A stretch of 64,000 bases of DNA from Cricetomys ansorgei. Lineage: Eukaryota > Chordata > Mammalia > Rodentia > Nesomyidae. The translations under genes and the position numbers were made by a program. The stretch spans positions 4,829,501-4,893,500 of the forward strand of contig JAMJFZ010001089.1 in assembly GCA_026225945.1 (NCBI GenBank). The letters run 5' to 3'. The stretch's first letter is position 1. Every line of letters starts with the position of its first letter. Positions 1-11,689 of the stretch are shown here, in pieces. The notes beneath the pieces were generated by a model. The model saw only the letters and a list, made by a program, of their open reading frames with translations. It ran no database searches and was not told where the DNA came from.

Positions 1-164
1 ATCTCTGCCGGGCATGCCAGATGGCAGCCAATGCCGAATGCTTTGATATTGAGGAAGTGGTATTCCTTTGCTCTGAATCCCAAAAGACAATGACTTGTAG
101 AGGATCATTTAGTCCTTTAATCCAGCAGCATGGCTGCTCTAGGGTAAAATGATTGTTGGTATAC

Positions 165-985
165 TTCTTAATACCAGTATTCAGAAAACAGTGGTAGCAC
201 AGACCTTTAATCCCAGTATTCAGAAAGTAGTAGTGGTGCATGCCTTTAATCCCAGCACTTGGGAGACAGGAAGCAGAGTACAGAAGGAGTCAGCATCAGG
301 CAGGAAGTGGTATCTGAGGTGAGTCAGAGTGAAGAACAGGCAAAATGGTGAGTCAGAGGAAGAGTTGACAGAGTGAGTCAGTGAGAACATATCCAACTCT
401 CAAGATAGAAAACAGGCTCTCAGGTCAGAGATTCAGGCAATATTAGGCAAGCAGTATGAAGCAGGCAGTCAGAGGGCAAGATAGAGAGATTATAAAGAGC
501 TCGGACTGAAGATAAGGTAGAGACACAGAGAGGCTGACTGAGGCAGTATGGAGCAGTGAGAGCTCATGGCAGCTCAGCAGAAGTCAGTATCAGACAGGAA
601 GAGTGAGTCAGTTTGAAGCTTAGCAGAGCAGTTCAGCCTGAGGCAGTCAGGGAATCAGCCAGAGGAAGCCAGAGTCAGAAGACTTCAGTCAGAAATAGTC
701 GGCTGGCTCAGAAGATCAGTTTGAACCAGTCAACTTGGAGAAGAGTTTGTACCAGAAAAGTTAGTTGAGTTCAGTACAGCTCTGAGTTCAGAAAGAGCTA
801 GTCAGAGTGATTCAGTCAACAAGAAAGTCCAGGTCTAGGCTTAAACATTCTAGAAGACTCTCTGAAAGGCAGAAGACTTTCAGGTCTAGACTGAGGATTA
901 GGTTGTAAGGAGGCTGAAATGCTCTAGGGTTCCAGGACTAAGAACCAGTGATTGAATTAAGCAAAAGAATAAAAAGCTCCAAACC
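165..985 (+). repeat. LTR-like composite repeat with B1-head-like tandem units
   Basis: I could not name this family. At the left edge three units repeat with an exact 39-bp period (167-205, 206-244, and part of a third from 245). Units two and three carry CCTTTAATCCCAG, the B1/7SL-like head motif. From about 285 to 815 the sequence is purine-rich and holds 11 AGTCAG hexamers. An AATAAAAAG, which could be a polyadenylation signal, lies near 968. The mix resembles U3-R parts of rodent ERVK-type LTRs, but the ends and any target duplication were not found. Orientation is inferred only from the AATAAA and the B1-like motif. Confidence 0.4.
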
Positions 986-2542
986 TATGTCTACAATGAC
1001 GGCTGGGAACAAATCCTACATATTAACTAAGAATGTTTCCTGAATTCTAAGGGGTGTCTGTTTTAGTTAGCCTGAGCTCAGTAGCTTCTAACTGGGTGTT
1101 CTTCTCCAGGGAGAACTCCATTGTAGGTGAAGCTGATGCTGCTCAGTAAACCTGGTTCTTCTCATTTCCCCTCCACCCAGTGCACTGCCAGTGGTGGGCA
1201 ACTCTGATCCTTTTCTCAGGCCACTGGAGCCTGCTGTCTGCTGAGGTGCTGCAGTCTGGGCATGGTAGATATCAGAAAACAATCCTTAGTTATAGACATA
1301 GAGGAATGGGGTCTGTGGATTCCTCTGGATTGAAGAACCAGTCCCGAAAGAATATCAAGGGATGGCTGTATATAAGCATAAACATATGGGGGAAAGATCT
1401 TGTACTTTTCCCCAGCCTTTTGATACACAAAGATTAGTGATCGCACTGTAGGTTTCTTAATAGCAAAATTTCTGCTTCCACCTCACCGGCCTATACATCT
1501 GACGATGACACAGGATGAGTTAACTATACAATCACCACACTCAGAAAACAGGAAACTGCAAGCCACATACTACTCACTGGTTTGTGGAAATAGCTAAAAT
1601 GTTGGGATGGCTGTTGTGAGGCGTTGGTGATGAAGTTCCAAGATTAGGACTTTTGGGATATTTTTGTCCATTGTCCTCTCTGGCCCCAGTTCTGCCATTG
1701 GATGGTTTCTTGCTTGTATGTTATCTCTCATGGCCATAGTAGCAGTGAAAGACTTGGAGTTTCATCGCCTGCTTCCTGACTATGTGAGTTTGGTGGCCCA
1801 AGAGTTTAAAGGCTTTTAAATCCTGGCAGAAAGTTGTTTTGGCAATATTGTTTTCTTTAAAATTAGTAAGTCCTTTATCTCTTTAATTCCACTGTGTCCA
1901 TAGCCACCCCCACATCCACGATTCTTTCTTAGATAGAATTCTTAACGCTGCAGGATTTATTTTATTCTTTATCGTCCATTTTTTTTCCTCAACTCAGTGA
2001 CGCGCACCACCACGAAGACACGTGAGACGGAAGCTGAAAGCAGACCTGAATTTTGTCACATGTCCCTGTCTTCAGTTTCTAAGGTCTTTCCTTGATGTTT
2101 AAGATAAGCATTTCCAACTTCTCGAGGTTAAAAATTTTTTTCTTATTCTCTTCATTTCCATGTGTATTATGGGCAATTCTTTTTTGTGCTATTTCTTCCT
2201 CTGATACCTTGTCAAACAAAGATAGTCACATTGCATGCTCCTTATAATTCTATTCTTTTCTGGAGCTACTGGCTGGGGAGACGAGTGGTCTCCTTTTTAA
2301 CACATCACCAGGACCTTGTAATCAAATATACGGTGGCTGCTTAACTTAGAGCTTCATATTCTCCACCTCTGATGCTGGTTTTCTTCCAATTCCGTAGATT
2401 TTAGCTGGTTTCGTTTATTTCTGTTCACTCAGGATAGTAATGCCTATTTTATATAACACTAATTGAAGACTCAAATAAACCTTGAAATCTAATAGCTTAA
2501 CTCTGAAAGAAGTTTGTTTCTGGCTCATGTCATATCCAATAC
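986..2542. other. Anonymous sequence, no gene or repeat recognised
   Basis: I see no exon, RNA gene or identifiable repeat here. Short open frames on both strands have no recognisable domain. A few CpGs cluster near 2000-2035, without the density of a CpG island. Confidence 0.5.
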
Positions 2543-3198
2543 CACTACTTTCTCTCCCATTTCCCTTATCTAGAGTCCTCAGTGGGTGCCTGAAATTGTG
2601 CATGGTTCCAGATGTGCATACCTTGTCTTTCCCCTACACAAACATGCACAAATGCACAAATCTGATGCTTCTTTGCCTCAACTACATATCTTATGACTCT
2701 AAATTTTGTAGTATGAAGCCCACATTTCTTTTCTCCTCATATAGTTTCTTTAGTAGGTCCATTCTTGCTGTTGATCTTAGTAAGCCCAGCTATTTTTTTT
2801 TTTTCAGGTCATGTATTTCTATGTGGTTTTTGTTTAAAGGAAACACTTTTTCTTACATCACCAGCATTTATGACTCTTGTGCCTTGGGGCCATTATTAAG
2901 AAAAATAAAGGTTCCCTGAGCACAAGCTATGCACAGCTGTGGTAGTCTATCGGGTGTACGGTTGTGACTGGTGTGTGATACAGATCGTGTAGATACCCGG
3001 GATAAAGGGGTGAGTCACTTCCCAGCAGGATGGAGGGAGACTACACAAGATGATCTCACGTGCCCATCACTCATGGAACAGTGCATAGAAACTTATGAAT
3101 TGCTTCTTTTGGGAAACTTCTATTTAATGTTTTTAGACTGCAGTTGAACACTGCTAGCTGCAACTTCGGAAAGCAGAGCAGGTAATGGGAGAGACCTT
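2543..3198 (-). mobile_element. Tigger-type (TcMar) DNA transposon, internally deleted
   Basis: On the minus strand this matches a Tigger element of the Tigger7/MER44 kind as I remember it. The 5' end lies at the right and the 3' end at the left. The termini share a 10-bp inverted match, CTCTCCCATT at 2552-2561 and AATGGGAGAG at 3184-3193. The minus-strand ATG at 2893-2891 sits where the transposase frame starts in the family, and the first codons still read Met-Ala-Pro before the frame decays. After roughly 150 bp of frame remnant the sequence passes into the 3' terminal region (AGTGGGTGCCTGAAA at 2581-2595), so most of the transposase is missing. The 145-codon open frame on the plus strand is antisense to this element. 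Confidence 0.72.
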
Positions 3199-5029
3199 CG
3201 TCAGCAGGAAGGTCTGAGGAATCTGTTTCAGCAAAATTCTGTTGTTGCTACACAGTCCTCATGACCTCGGGGCACTGAAGTCAGCTGGCAGACAGCCCCC
3301 CTCTGAATCTCTCCTGCGTCTACACTGACCTCTTAAATATCCTACAGTGTTTGGCGTGATCTGTTTGGTGATGGTTCCTAAACTCTACCTGGCCCCTTGA
3401 TTCATGTATGTCATGGCTACTTGGATGTCAGTTTGATTCTGCAACCTGAATATGTCCAAAACCAAAATGTTGATTTTTGTCTCCTCCAAATTTCTACCCT
3501 CTCACATGATTAGTCTTAATACTGGGCGCTTTCGTTTTCCCACAGCTGGCAGTGCACAACTCTTTTTCATCCAGTACCTGACAGAAAAGAAAACTGCACA
3601 TTAAGTTGAGTGTTAACAATTTTAAGGAAAAGTCAGAAAGAAAAGCCTGCTTTGAAATTTTAGGAGAAACCATTGATAATGAAAGCTGCCCCTCCCATAG
3701 GATATTCTTCCCCCCCCCCCTCTCTCTCATGCTCAGTAGTGCTTAGGGCTCAGTCCTGCAGCTCATGAAAGGGCGGGCCTTACCTTTTGCTTGATTCCCA
3801 TAAGGTCACTGCAAGGGTTGGCCATTGAGTTCTGCTGGGTTGGGTGCAAAGGGGGAAAGAAGGGAACAGGGAGAAAGACAGAGGAAGAGAGCAACAGCAG
3901 CGGGCACTGCGGGGATTGGGAGGATCTGAGATCAACTGAGATGTCCGGGAAGGTGGGGAAACAGTCCTCCTATGGACACAGAGAAGGGGAGGAGTTGAGT
4001 AGACATCTAAAACTTGAAAGAGCAGGTCATCCCACACTGGGACAAGTAGTTTTCTAAAGCGTGACAGAGAGACAAGCAGAGAACTTTTTGTCACTCTTTC
4101 CAAGCATTGGGGGAAAACTACACTTTTCTGATTTTCACTTTTCGAGAAACAGTCCAAATTTATGGCATCATGAAATTCAGACTCAGTGGAGTTTATCGGT
4201 CTCATTGCAGCATGGGTCACCTTAGGACAGGCAATATTGTGGACCACTATACAAGCCACCTTGATTTAGGGGCTGACTCCAGAGCAAAACTAAGGTGGGT
4301 AGGCACAAAAAAAAAACCCTTTACTTTTGGATAAATTGTTTTCTTGTGGACAGTAAAGGCACAATATATATATATTTCCAGGAACATAGTCAATTATAGG
4401 AAGGCTGAGATCCCAGGAGCTTAGCTCACAGTTGGCTCTTACACTCTGTGGGCTAAGAGACACGCCAATCTTTTTGTTGTGAACTGCTATCATGATTTTT
4501 CTCTTACTTTTTAATTTTTTATTTCAAAATATTCTGTGGTTCTGAAAGTCCAGGCTGCATTTTTTTTTGAAAGGCCCTTTTATTTCTTGAATAAGAAAAT
4601 AATCCTGGGACTGTGCAGAATGGCATCTCATCTTTTTCTGTAGAGTTTCAGGGTCAAATAAGTTCATGTTTTATGTATCTAAGTATTTTTGGAAATATCA
4701 ATTTTAAAAGTTCAATGTTCTCTATTCTAGTTTTAAAGCCCAGTTTAGGCATTGGTTAATAATATTGAAAGATTTTATTCTCACATTCTTCCCACTGTAT
4801 TATTCTTTGACCATTCAAATAATTTCTGAGCTAAGGAGTTATGACAACTGTTGACTTTACATGAGATCTATGAAAGTGATGAAATCAGTCACGTTCTTGT
4901 AACCTTCCTGTCATGTTGGAGTGATAGATACTACACATAAACTTTCCTCTGGGCTCAGTTTATTTGAGTTACAAACTACATACTATAGAAACTGGGTGAC
5001 CAAATATTGTCCCTGTGATAGTTCATTGA
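3199..5029. other. Anonymous sequence with a C11 run, no gene recognised
   Basis: No repeat or gene was recognised. A run of 11 C at 3710-3720 is followed by a short TC repeat. The 3840-3960 stretch is purine-rich. The 159-codon minus-strand frame at 3780-4259 overlaps this purine-rich DNA and lacks any domain. Confidence 0.5.
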
Positions 5030-5395
5030 AGGCTTTGGTTGAGGAGATGATATTGGAACGTGGTCTTAAAAGGTGAGAGGGTGTTGCTGTTGAAGGAGAA
5101 TGAGCATGTGAGGAAAGGCCTTGAATGAGTTCTCCCACGAATAAAGTAAGTGCGGAATGGTACTGGGAGCTTGATAATGGTGGATTGGAAAAGTGACTTC
5201 AGACCGAAAAATTGGGCCTACTTACGGATCCACAAGGAGTTTAAAACAAGCAGACAACATGATCCGATTTAACCATTAGGAAAATAGTATTGACCAGAGA
5301 GTCAGAAAGTGATAGCTTTTCTAAAGTCCATGAAGGAAATGATAATAGCTCAGAATTGAGATGTCACAGAGGATGGAGGACTAGACTTAGGGATT
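5030..5395 (-). repeat. L2 LINE fragment, internal part of the 3' region
   Basis: Read as given, this follows the complement of the L2 3' region in order: a GAGGAGATGATATT block, then a GAGCATGTGAGGAAAGGCC-like block, then AAGGAGTTTAAAACAAGCAG followed by ACATGATCCGATTTA. Divergence is high, as expected of an ancient mammalian LINE2. Ends are approximate. Confidence 0.7.
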
Positions 5396-8300
5396 TTTTT
5401 TTTTTTTGCTAGAAGTCTCAGAATGTGTAAGTCTACAATTAAAAAAAAGGGAACTATAAAGTGTAACAAGAGTTTGTGAGATTCATATTACGTTTAAAAA
5501 TGGCAATTTTAATTTTAATTTATACCAAAGAACAAATTTTGAACACTCTCAGATTTTGATCTGCTAAGTGATTTTGCTTTGCAAATAACATTCAGGTAAG
5601 AAACACTCTTTTCACTAGAAGAATTTTCAAATTCGCTTTCACACCATCCTAAATATTTGCAACTTGGATCCCTCTATACAGATATATGTCAATCTCCAGA
5701 ACTGTCAGTGCCTTCGGTGTTTGAGACGAAGCAGCACATACCCAGAGGATCTGTTTCTAAGGTCTTCGCCAGAGTCATAGCTCAGAGAACATATGTTTCG
5801 GTGAACTCTTTTCTGCGCTTAATGTTTTTAGGAGCACGAGAATAAAGTTGGATGGGTGTAGAGGTGGGGAGGGTCTTGGAGGAGCTTGAGAAAGGGAAAC
5901 CATGATCAAAGATTTTCATGCAAACTATATTGCATGAAAAAAACAAAATATGTTTCTGTGGAAATTGAGTGTAAGGAGAAGAGTCAAAACAAACGGCCAA
6001 TAAAACTGTTGATGATATCATTCTAACAAGACTCCACATTCACGTGACTTCATCAGTATCGCTAAGGATTGGCTCTGTTAGCGAGACACTGGAGCTGAAA
6101 AATTGTACGTCGTTCACTGCCTACAACAGACAATGCTGAACTCAAAACGGAGCCCAGGCCTTGACGACCCTGGCAGTGTGTTATTTCCAAATGAATCTAC
6201 ACATAGATATTTGTTTTCAGATAAACGTTATAAGTTTGAATATATGTTGTCAGTTAAAATATTTATAGCACTTATTTTTCATGAAAAAAGAAAAAAGTAT
6301 ACGATACTATAAAAGGAAAACAAACCTCTTGGTAAGTCACATTAGAGCCTTCTGGTCTGTGAAGGTTTCAAAGTTTATAGCAAACATCTTTTTTTTTTCT
6401 CTGAAGCTTCTCTGTTTGGGCACCATGAATGCAAGGCACAAGCTGGTGTTGCCAGGAAGTGTGTTGAGACATAAGCCACAGGCTCAGACAAACGCTAGAA
6501 GGCTCCACTGACCCAGAGCAATTGCAGGGTCCATTCTCCAAGATGCATGGTTAGGAAATGCTTCACAGCAGTCATCAGATTTTATAACTGGAGACAGCTG
6601 GAACCTCTCACTTTATGATAGGACACACACAACCGTGGCTATCAATATAGATTAAGATAAACACAACAACGAACAGACATAGTGATTCAGACAGCAAGTT
6701 CACTCTACTTCTGAAGATAGAAATAAATCTGCCACGTAGCTTTGAGAGTTTGTTCATGAGCTTCCTACGCAAGCGTTTGAGTATGGGACGAGATGGGGTC
6801 CAGTATCAGTGAGTCTTGACCTGAGAAGATTTGTGTCATGACCTTGAACTCCTTCACAAGCACTCAGGAGAGCAGCCTGCCCAAAAGACCAGCCTTAGAG
6901 GACGCATACAGCACTGAGGTAGACAGCTTCTACACCTGCCGCTCTCCGATAATTAGGTCTATGACTCAAGAGCTGAGTTGAAGACTCAATTCAACTGGGA
7001 GGGTGATAGAAACTGTCCCCTTTCCCTGCTTCCGGATCACATCCCTCCTTGCTCCTCTGGTGAGTTTAAAGACACAAACATTTAATGACCTTCAGAGCTG
7101 ATCTTTGTCTTCTACTGTACTATTTTCAGACAGATTTTTACCCCTCTGGAGGATGGGACTTTGATAAGACAGTTAGTGAAATAAAACAATGGAGGAGCAA
7201 GAGAAACTGATTGTCAGCTGAAGATTTGGATGGAAAATGCGAGCCAACTCCAAGGGCCAAACACGATTTCCTCTACGTCTTTTTTTTTTTTTTTTTTTTC
7301 CAATAATGACCCTAACAGAGTCTATAGAGGTTGCATGGCGTACAGCTAACAGCCACTAAGGTGAAGAAAAATGATGCAGTGCAAAGAAGGCTGCACTTGT
7401 TGCCAGACAGGCAGGGCTTGGTACTATGGACTGCTAGAGGCAGTGCAGCGGACAAACCGGCTAACTCTTCGCGAAAAGGGAAGTCCACGGCTCTGAGTAA
7501 TTTTCAGGATTGTGGAGTTATTAGCACCAGAGACTGATGAGTACATTTAGAGTATTTTAGTGTTCTGAGAACGTTCAGTTCTTGCTCCATCTTAAAGACA
7601 GTCATCTCTGATACTTCATTCATGCGGATGCAGCATGTTTTGTCCATCATCTAGAACATGCGCAGTGGTAAATGCTAGGGGCTGAGAGGACTAAAGCGCG
7701 GCTCTAGTCTTCAGAGACAGAACAGTGCGGCTGTACCTGCGCATGTGCACAAGCTCAGAAGCGGGCAAGGTAATTCCTTGTCTTGATGGGAATTTCATCC
7801 AAACAAATGAAACAGGTGAGTTGATCCTCTTGGAGAGGCTGTATGCCACCAAAGGATGAGTGCTTCTTGGAGAAGTATGTGTGTATTCTGAGGAGCTGAG
7901 CCCTCAGTCTTGAAACCACCAGGGCAGAAAAACTAGGAGCTTTGCATTTGTGTGGTGAGTTTTCTTTTTAGCGACCACTCCATTTTCCCCAATAGCAGCT
8001 TAAGCTTTGTCACGTTGAATTTTGTCCAGAGTCCACCTGTCTTAAATTTTCAAATCTGAGTTCTATATCTTCATTTCTTTCTCTTTAAAAACGCCTGACC
8101 GCTGAGCGTTATGGTGTTCTCAAGACAGATTTGTGAGTTTTGCAGAAGATTCAATCGGGTTTTGTTTGCGTCCAAGGTTGGAGAAATTCCTCCAGCGAGG
8201 TACTGCCTACATTCAACATGGCAGGAAATTATCTTCTTTGGAGATGGAAGATAATGTAAATGCGGATTGATTTAACTGCTCAAGAGTTTGTTGTTTGGAC

Positions 8301-8529
8301 ATCCGGTTATTTTTAAGGTGACTTTACCACAAGCATGTGACAGTTTTTGCATTGTTATGGTCTCTCCATGTATTTTGGAGACACTAGAAAGGCAGCCTAG
8401 CAATTAAAACCTTGTTTTAATTTAGATGATTATTCAGGCTGAAAAGAGAAGAGGCATTTCTGAGATTAAAAAAAAATAGAATTTGGTAGACCTAAGTCAA
8501 GGCACTGAGAAGAAAATGAGGCAATAATC
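5396..8529. other. Mostly unique sequence, no gene recognised
   Basis: No gene or classified repeat was recognised. It holds T-runs at about 5395-5407 and 7280-7299. At 7657-7664 and 7738-7749 there are two NRF1-like TGCGCA motifs. A TAAT-rich block with a 9-bp inverted repeat lies at 8402-8422. Confidence 0.5.
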
Positions 8530-8700
8530 TTATTTTAGAATCGAAAGGGATTTTATAGATCTTTCTGAAGTTCCATGTTTACAGATGAATGAACAGAGTT
8601 ATATGCTTAACCACAGAAGATCAGGCAAACTAAGGAGTCCTGACTTCTAGAATAGGGCTCCGTTCCCCTCTGTCAATGCACGATTGCAATGCAGAATAGT
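8530..8700 (-). repeat. MIR-type SINE fragment
   Basis: The order of blocks follows a reverse-complemented MIR-like SINE: a TTTACAGATGAATGAACAGAG core, a diverged CACAGAAGATCAGGCAAACTA block, then CTGACTTCTAGAATAGGGCTC. The match is diverged but collinear. The exact subfamily (MIR, MIR3 or a related core-SINE) cannot be told. Confidence 0.62.
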
Positions 8701-10049
8701 CTATTAGGTATTGCCACATTGATGTAATGGCTGGGGCCGGTTGGATGCGCGTACAAGTAATGTTTACATAATACCTGATACAGAAACCTTAGTGTCTCAG
8801 AGTAGCTGCTTAATGATGATGCTTTTGCTCTATTCAGACCAGTGGGATAAGCACACATTTCTGGCTCCATTTAATAAATTACCTCCTCGAGGGCACCGCA
8901 TCCTGGTCCCCCGGAAAAGTTCATTCACCTCACATGGGTAAACAAACTGCTTTTCCTTCACGAACCCCAGTGTTTACTCTCAGTCCATAAACAGCACAAA
9001 GCCCGTCTTTACATCATAACTATTATCAGGGGCTTCAAAAGACTTCCATGCAAGATGGAATCGGACATTGCGAAGCTGCTGCCGTCGCAGGTGGGTCTGT
9101 CCGAGCAATTTCAGATTGAGGAAGAGGGGGTTGGACAAATATGGAAGACTTACGGTGAAATGAGTTTATTTAATTTGTGGCACCACTGAATGCTTCCCCA
9201 CTAATGGGAAGCTTTCAGATGGGGTTAATGTTACCCTTCCGAAGCATCGCAGATGGCTCAAAAATAAAATGGCCCACTTCATTGCTCTTAATGTGTCTGA
9301 GCCTTGAAAAGTATATCAGAAAATACATGCATTGTGGGTGTCTGTGTCCGCTTCACAAGCCTACTTCATTGCTGTCCTCAACGTGCAGCTCTTTAACTCC
9401 TTCAGAGTCTCAATTTCAAGGTAAATTGTACAAAAGTAAGAGCGAAAGGAAAGCAGACAATATGTGCATATGTGAAAAACAGTAATAGATTTAAGGCAGC
9501 CAGACTTTCTGTTGGTGTTCCTTATTATCTTTTTACGTTTTTAAACAGAGCATTCTAACTATGATAGATCCATCTAGTTAGATCAGGGGTTGCATTTAAA
9601 AGTTTACTTAAAGCCAAGTTGTTTCTTTATTGTGGTTCCTTGCTTCCTTTCTCTCATGCCTTGAGAAATCAAGAATTCTTTTTATCTCCCCATTTTCTAA
9701 CCGAAAGCTCCACATTACCGAAAAATTTAAACATCCTGTAAAAGTGTGTGGCGTGTTGAAGTCGATGGCTGACTACAATGTAATTTTGAAGCGTTAGTTC
9801 CTCATTAAGAACATTGTTAACATTCCACATCCAGCGTGTGCAACATGGCTGCTTTTCATGATTCCATGAATGAAACTTTCACAGGAGTTATACTTCTTGT
9901 TTAGGATTCATATTAAAGAAATGTTGGTGATGTCTGTTCAGAAGAGGTAAAGTTAATTTATGTCATTAATTCAATGGAAATTTATGAATGGGTCTGCCGG
10001 TTACTACTTAGACACATGTGCAGGCATCCCATTGTACATTCCAATCTCT
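8701..10049. other. Unique sequence with forkhead-like motifs
   Basis: No gene or repeat was recognised. Three forkhead-like motifs lie within 56 bp at 8938-8993 (GTAAACAAAC, TGTTTAC, CATAAACA). A moderately CpG-bearing stretch follows at 9060-9110. Confidence 0.5.
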
Positions 10050-10181
10050 TTAAAAACTATTTTATTTTGGTGTATTTGTGATGTGATTATATGTATAGGG
10101 ATTGTGTGAGTCCGTGGGTGAATATGCAGTGGCCAAAGGTAGACATGAAAAGGGTCCCCCTAACCCTACAGTGGCTCGCCA
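10050..10181 (-). repeat. B3-type SINE, 3' half
   Basis: Reading the complement, the sequence resembles the 3' half of a B3 SINE: the segment around AGTGGCTCGCCACC corresponds to the family's GTGGCTCACAAC block, followed by a degraded CA-rich tail. The 5' half is not continuous with it because a second SINE-like unit with its own T-run begins at about 10182. Confidence 0.5.
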
Positions 10182-10405
10182 CCTTTTTTTTTTTTTTTTA
10201 AAGACAGGATCTCTCACTGGACCTGGGCTTGCTGTTTGGGATACTCTGGCTGGTCAGGAAGACCTGGGGATCCATCTGTCTCTGTCCCCTAAGCTCTGTG
10301 GCTAGAGGCAGCATGCTCCTGTTTGTTTGAGACCTAAACTCAGGTCCTAATACTTGCATAGCAGGCCACTCAATCCTTAGAGCTATCTCCCAACTCCCAC
10401 ATCCG
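10182..10405 (-). repeat. B4-related composite SINE
   Basis: A T-run at the left end is followed by a B1-antisense-like block (AAGACAGGATCTCTCACTGG, then CTGGCTGGTCAGGAA and GGGGATCCATCTGTCTCTG). It then ends in a tRNA-like half (AACTCAGGTCCTAATACTTG ... AGAGCTATCTCC). This chimeric structure fits the rodent B4/ID-B1 class on the minus strand. A second member lies at 35345-35560. Confidence 0.65.
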
Positions 10406-10469
10406 GGACTGATTCTATCTATGAGATTCTTTAATCTTTTAACACAACAGAATTGGATTAGCCTATTGG

Positions 10470-10900
10470 CTTGGCCTATTTGGACTGCTGTAACAAAATA
10501 TAGGCTGGGGCACTTATAATCAATAAAACATTATTTTGTATAGTTCTAAAGGGTGGAACATCAAAGTTTCCCATGCCCACAGACCCAAGGCCTCAGATAG
10601 CATCTGCTGGGTGCATCTGATCAGGTGGAAGCAGCAAGGCAGCTCTCTAGGGCAGTGATTCTAGTCACAAGGTTCTACTTCCATGTCCTGATTACCTTCT
10701 TGAATCCACATAATTCAACCAAACACATTAGAAATGGGAGTTCAACGGGTCCTTGTCACAGGGAAAACACAAGTGTTGACTTACAGGTCTTTTCAATACT
10801 CTTTGCACCATTTTAAGACATGGCTTTGACTAGTCTCGCCCTTATCTTTTCTAATTGGAGGTTTAGTTTCTAGGTGCCCTCACAATTCCAAAATTTCCCA
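10470..10900 (-). mobile_element. MLT/MST-type MaLR LTR (old ERVL-MaLR)
   Basis: The left end, GGACTGCTGTAACAAAATA, is the complement of the MaLR 3' terminus. It is followed by a CACTTATAATCAATAAAACA-like block and, further right, by CTGATTACCTTCTTGAATCC and GTGCCCTCACAATTCC blocks, in family order. No internal retroviral sequence was seen, so this is a solo LTR or fragment. The right boundary is uncertain. Confidence 0.65.
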
Positions 10901-11689
10901 TTACATGAATCAATTCTGTGGTCTTTGCATGGTCTTCTCTACCTCTCCTATGGTTTCTTATTCAAGACATAGCAAAAATATCCAGTTGTACCGTAGGCCT
11001 GGATGAATCATGATTTTCTAGGAAGATTGGCTCCTGTTTTGAGTTTCATTGAAACAGTTGATGGTTACAACTTTACTACCTTAAGGTAGAGAACTTGGAA
11101 GAAATTTGCCACGTGGCTATGAGTATGTGAGCTAAAGTGGCAGGAACTGCCACGAACTGGAATTCAATCCTGTACATTTCTATTGTTCCAAACCTGTAAA
11201 GCTTTAATTTGAAAAATAAAGAAGGATGATGTAATACATAGAAATAAGTGAAATTAAGTGATATTATTTACATCGTATTGCTTAAAAAATAGTGTTGAAG
11301 CTCTTTTTCTGTTTCTCCTTAAGCCTTCATCCCTCCTTTCTTCTGATCTTGGAGTTCTTGGGTTCTTGGAGTTCCTCCAATATTACACCTTCTTTTGCAC
11401 CTGAGTCTGTCTCTCAGTTTTATATTTCTGCATAGAGAATGAGAATCTCCAGGTTTCACTTTTCTTCCCTATCAGTAAAATCTTTAATTAGATGTAGTCA
11501 CAGATGCTTGAAATGTTTATTTATTTATGACCTAAAATGCACAAAGACAGAATTTCTTTGTGTTCTCATATTGCAATCTAAATGCTCCCATCAAGAGGCA
11601 CTGTATGCCCCCAAACCTAACTGTGAAGGACCAACCCTTTGTTGACAGAATTGCTTCAAAGTATAGTAAGAATTGTTTTATACAATGAT
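10901..11689. other. Anonymous A/T-rich sequence
   Basis: Nothing was recognised. The stretch runs from the diffuse right edge of a MaLR LTR to the first recognisable base of an L1 3' end. Confidence 0.45.

Noticed and set aside
2482..2919. 145-codon plus-strand frame.
   Set aside because: It is antisense to the Tigger transposon remnant.
3780..4259. 159-codon minus-strand frame whose N-terminus faintly recalls Harbinger-type transposase wording (HNIA).
   Set aside because: Only a few residues match, the rest is Ser/Pro/Arg-rich from purine-rich DNA, and no transposon ends were seen.
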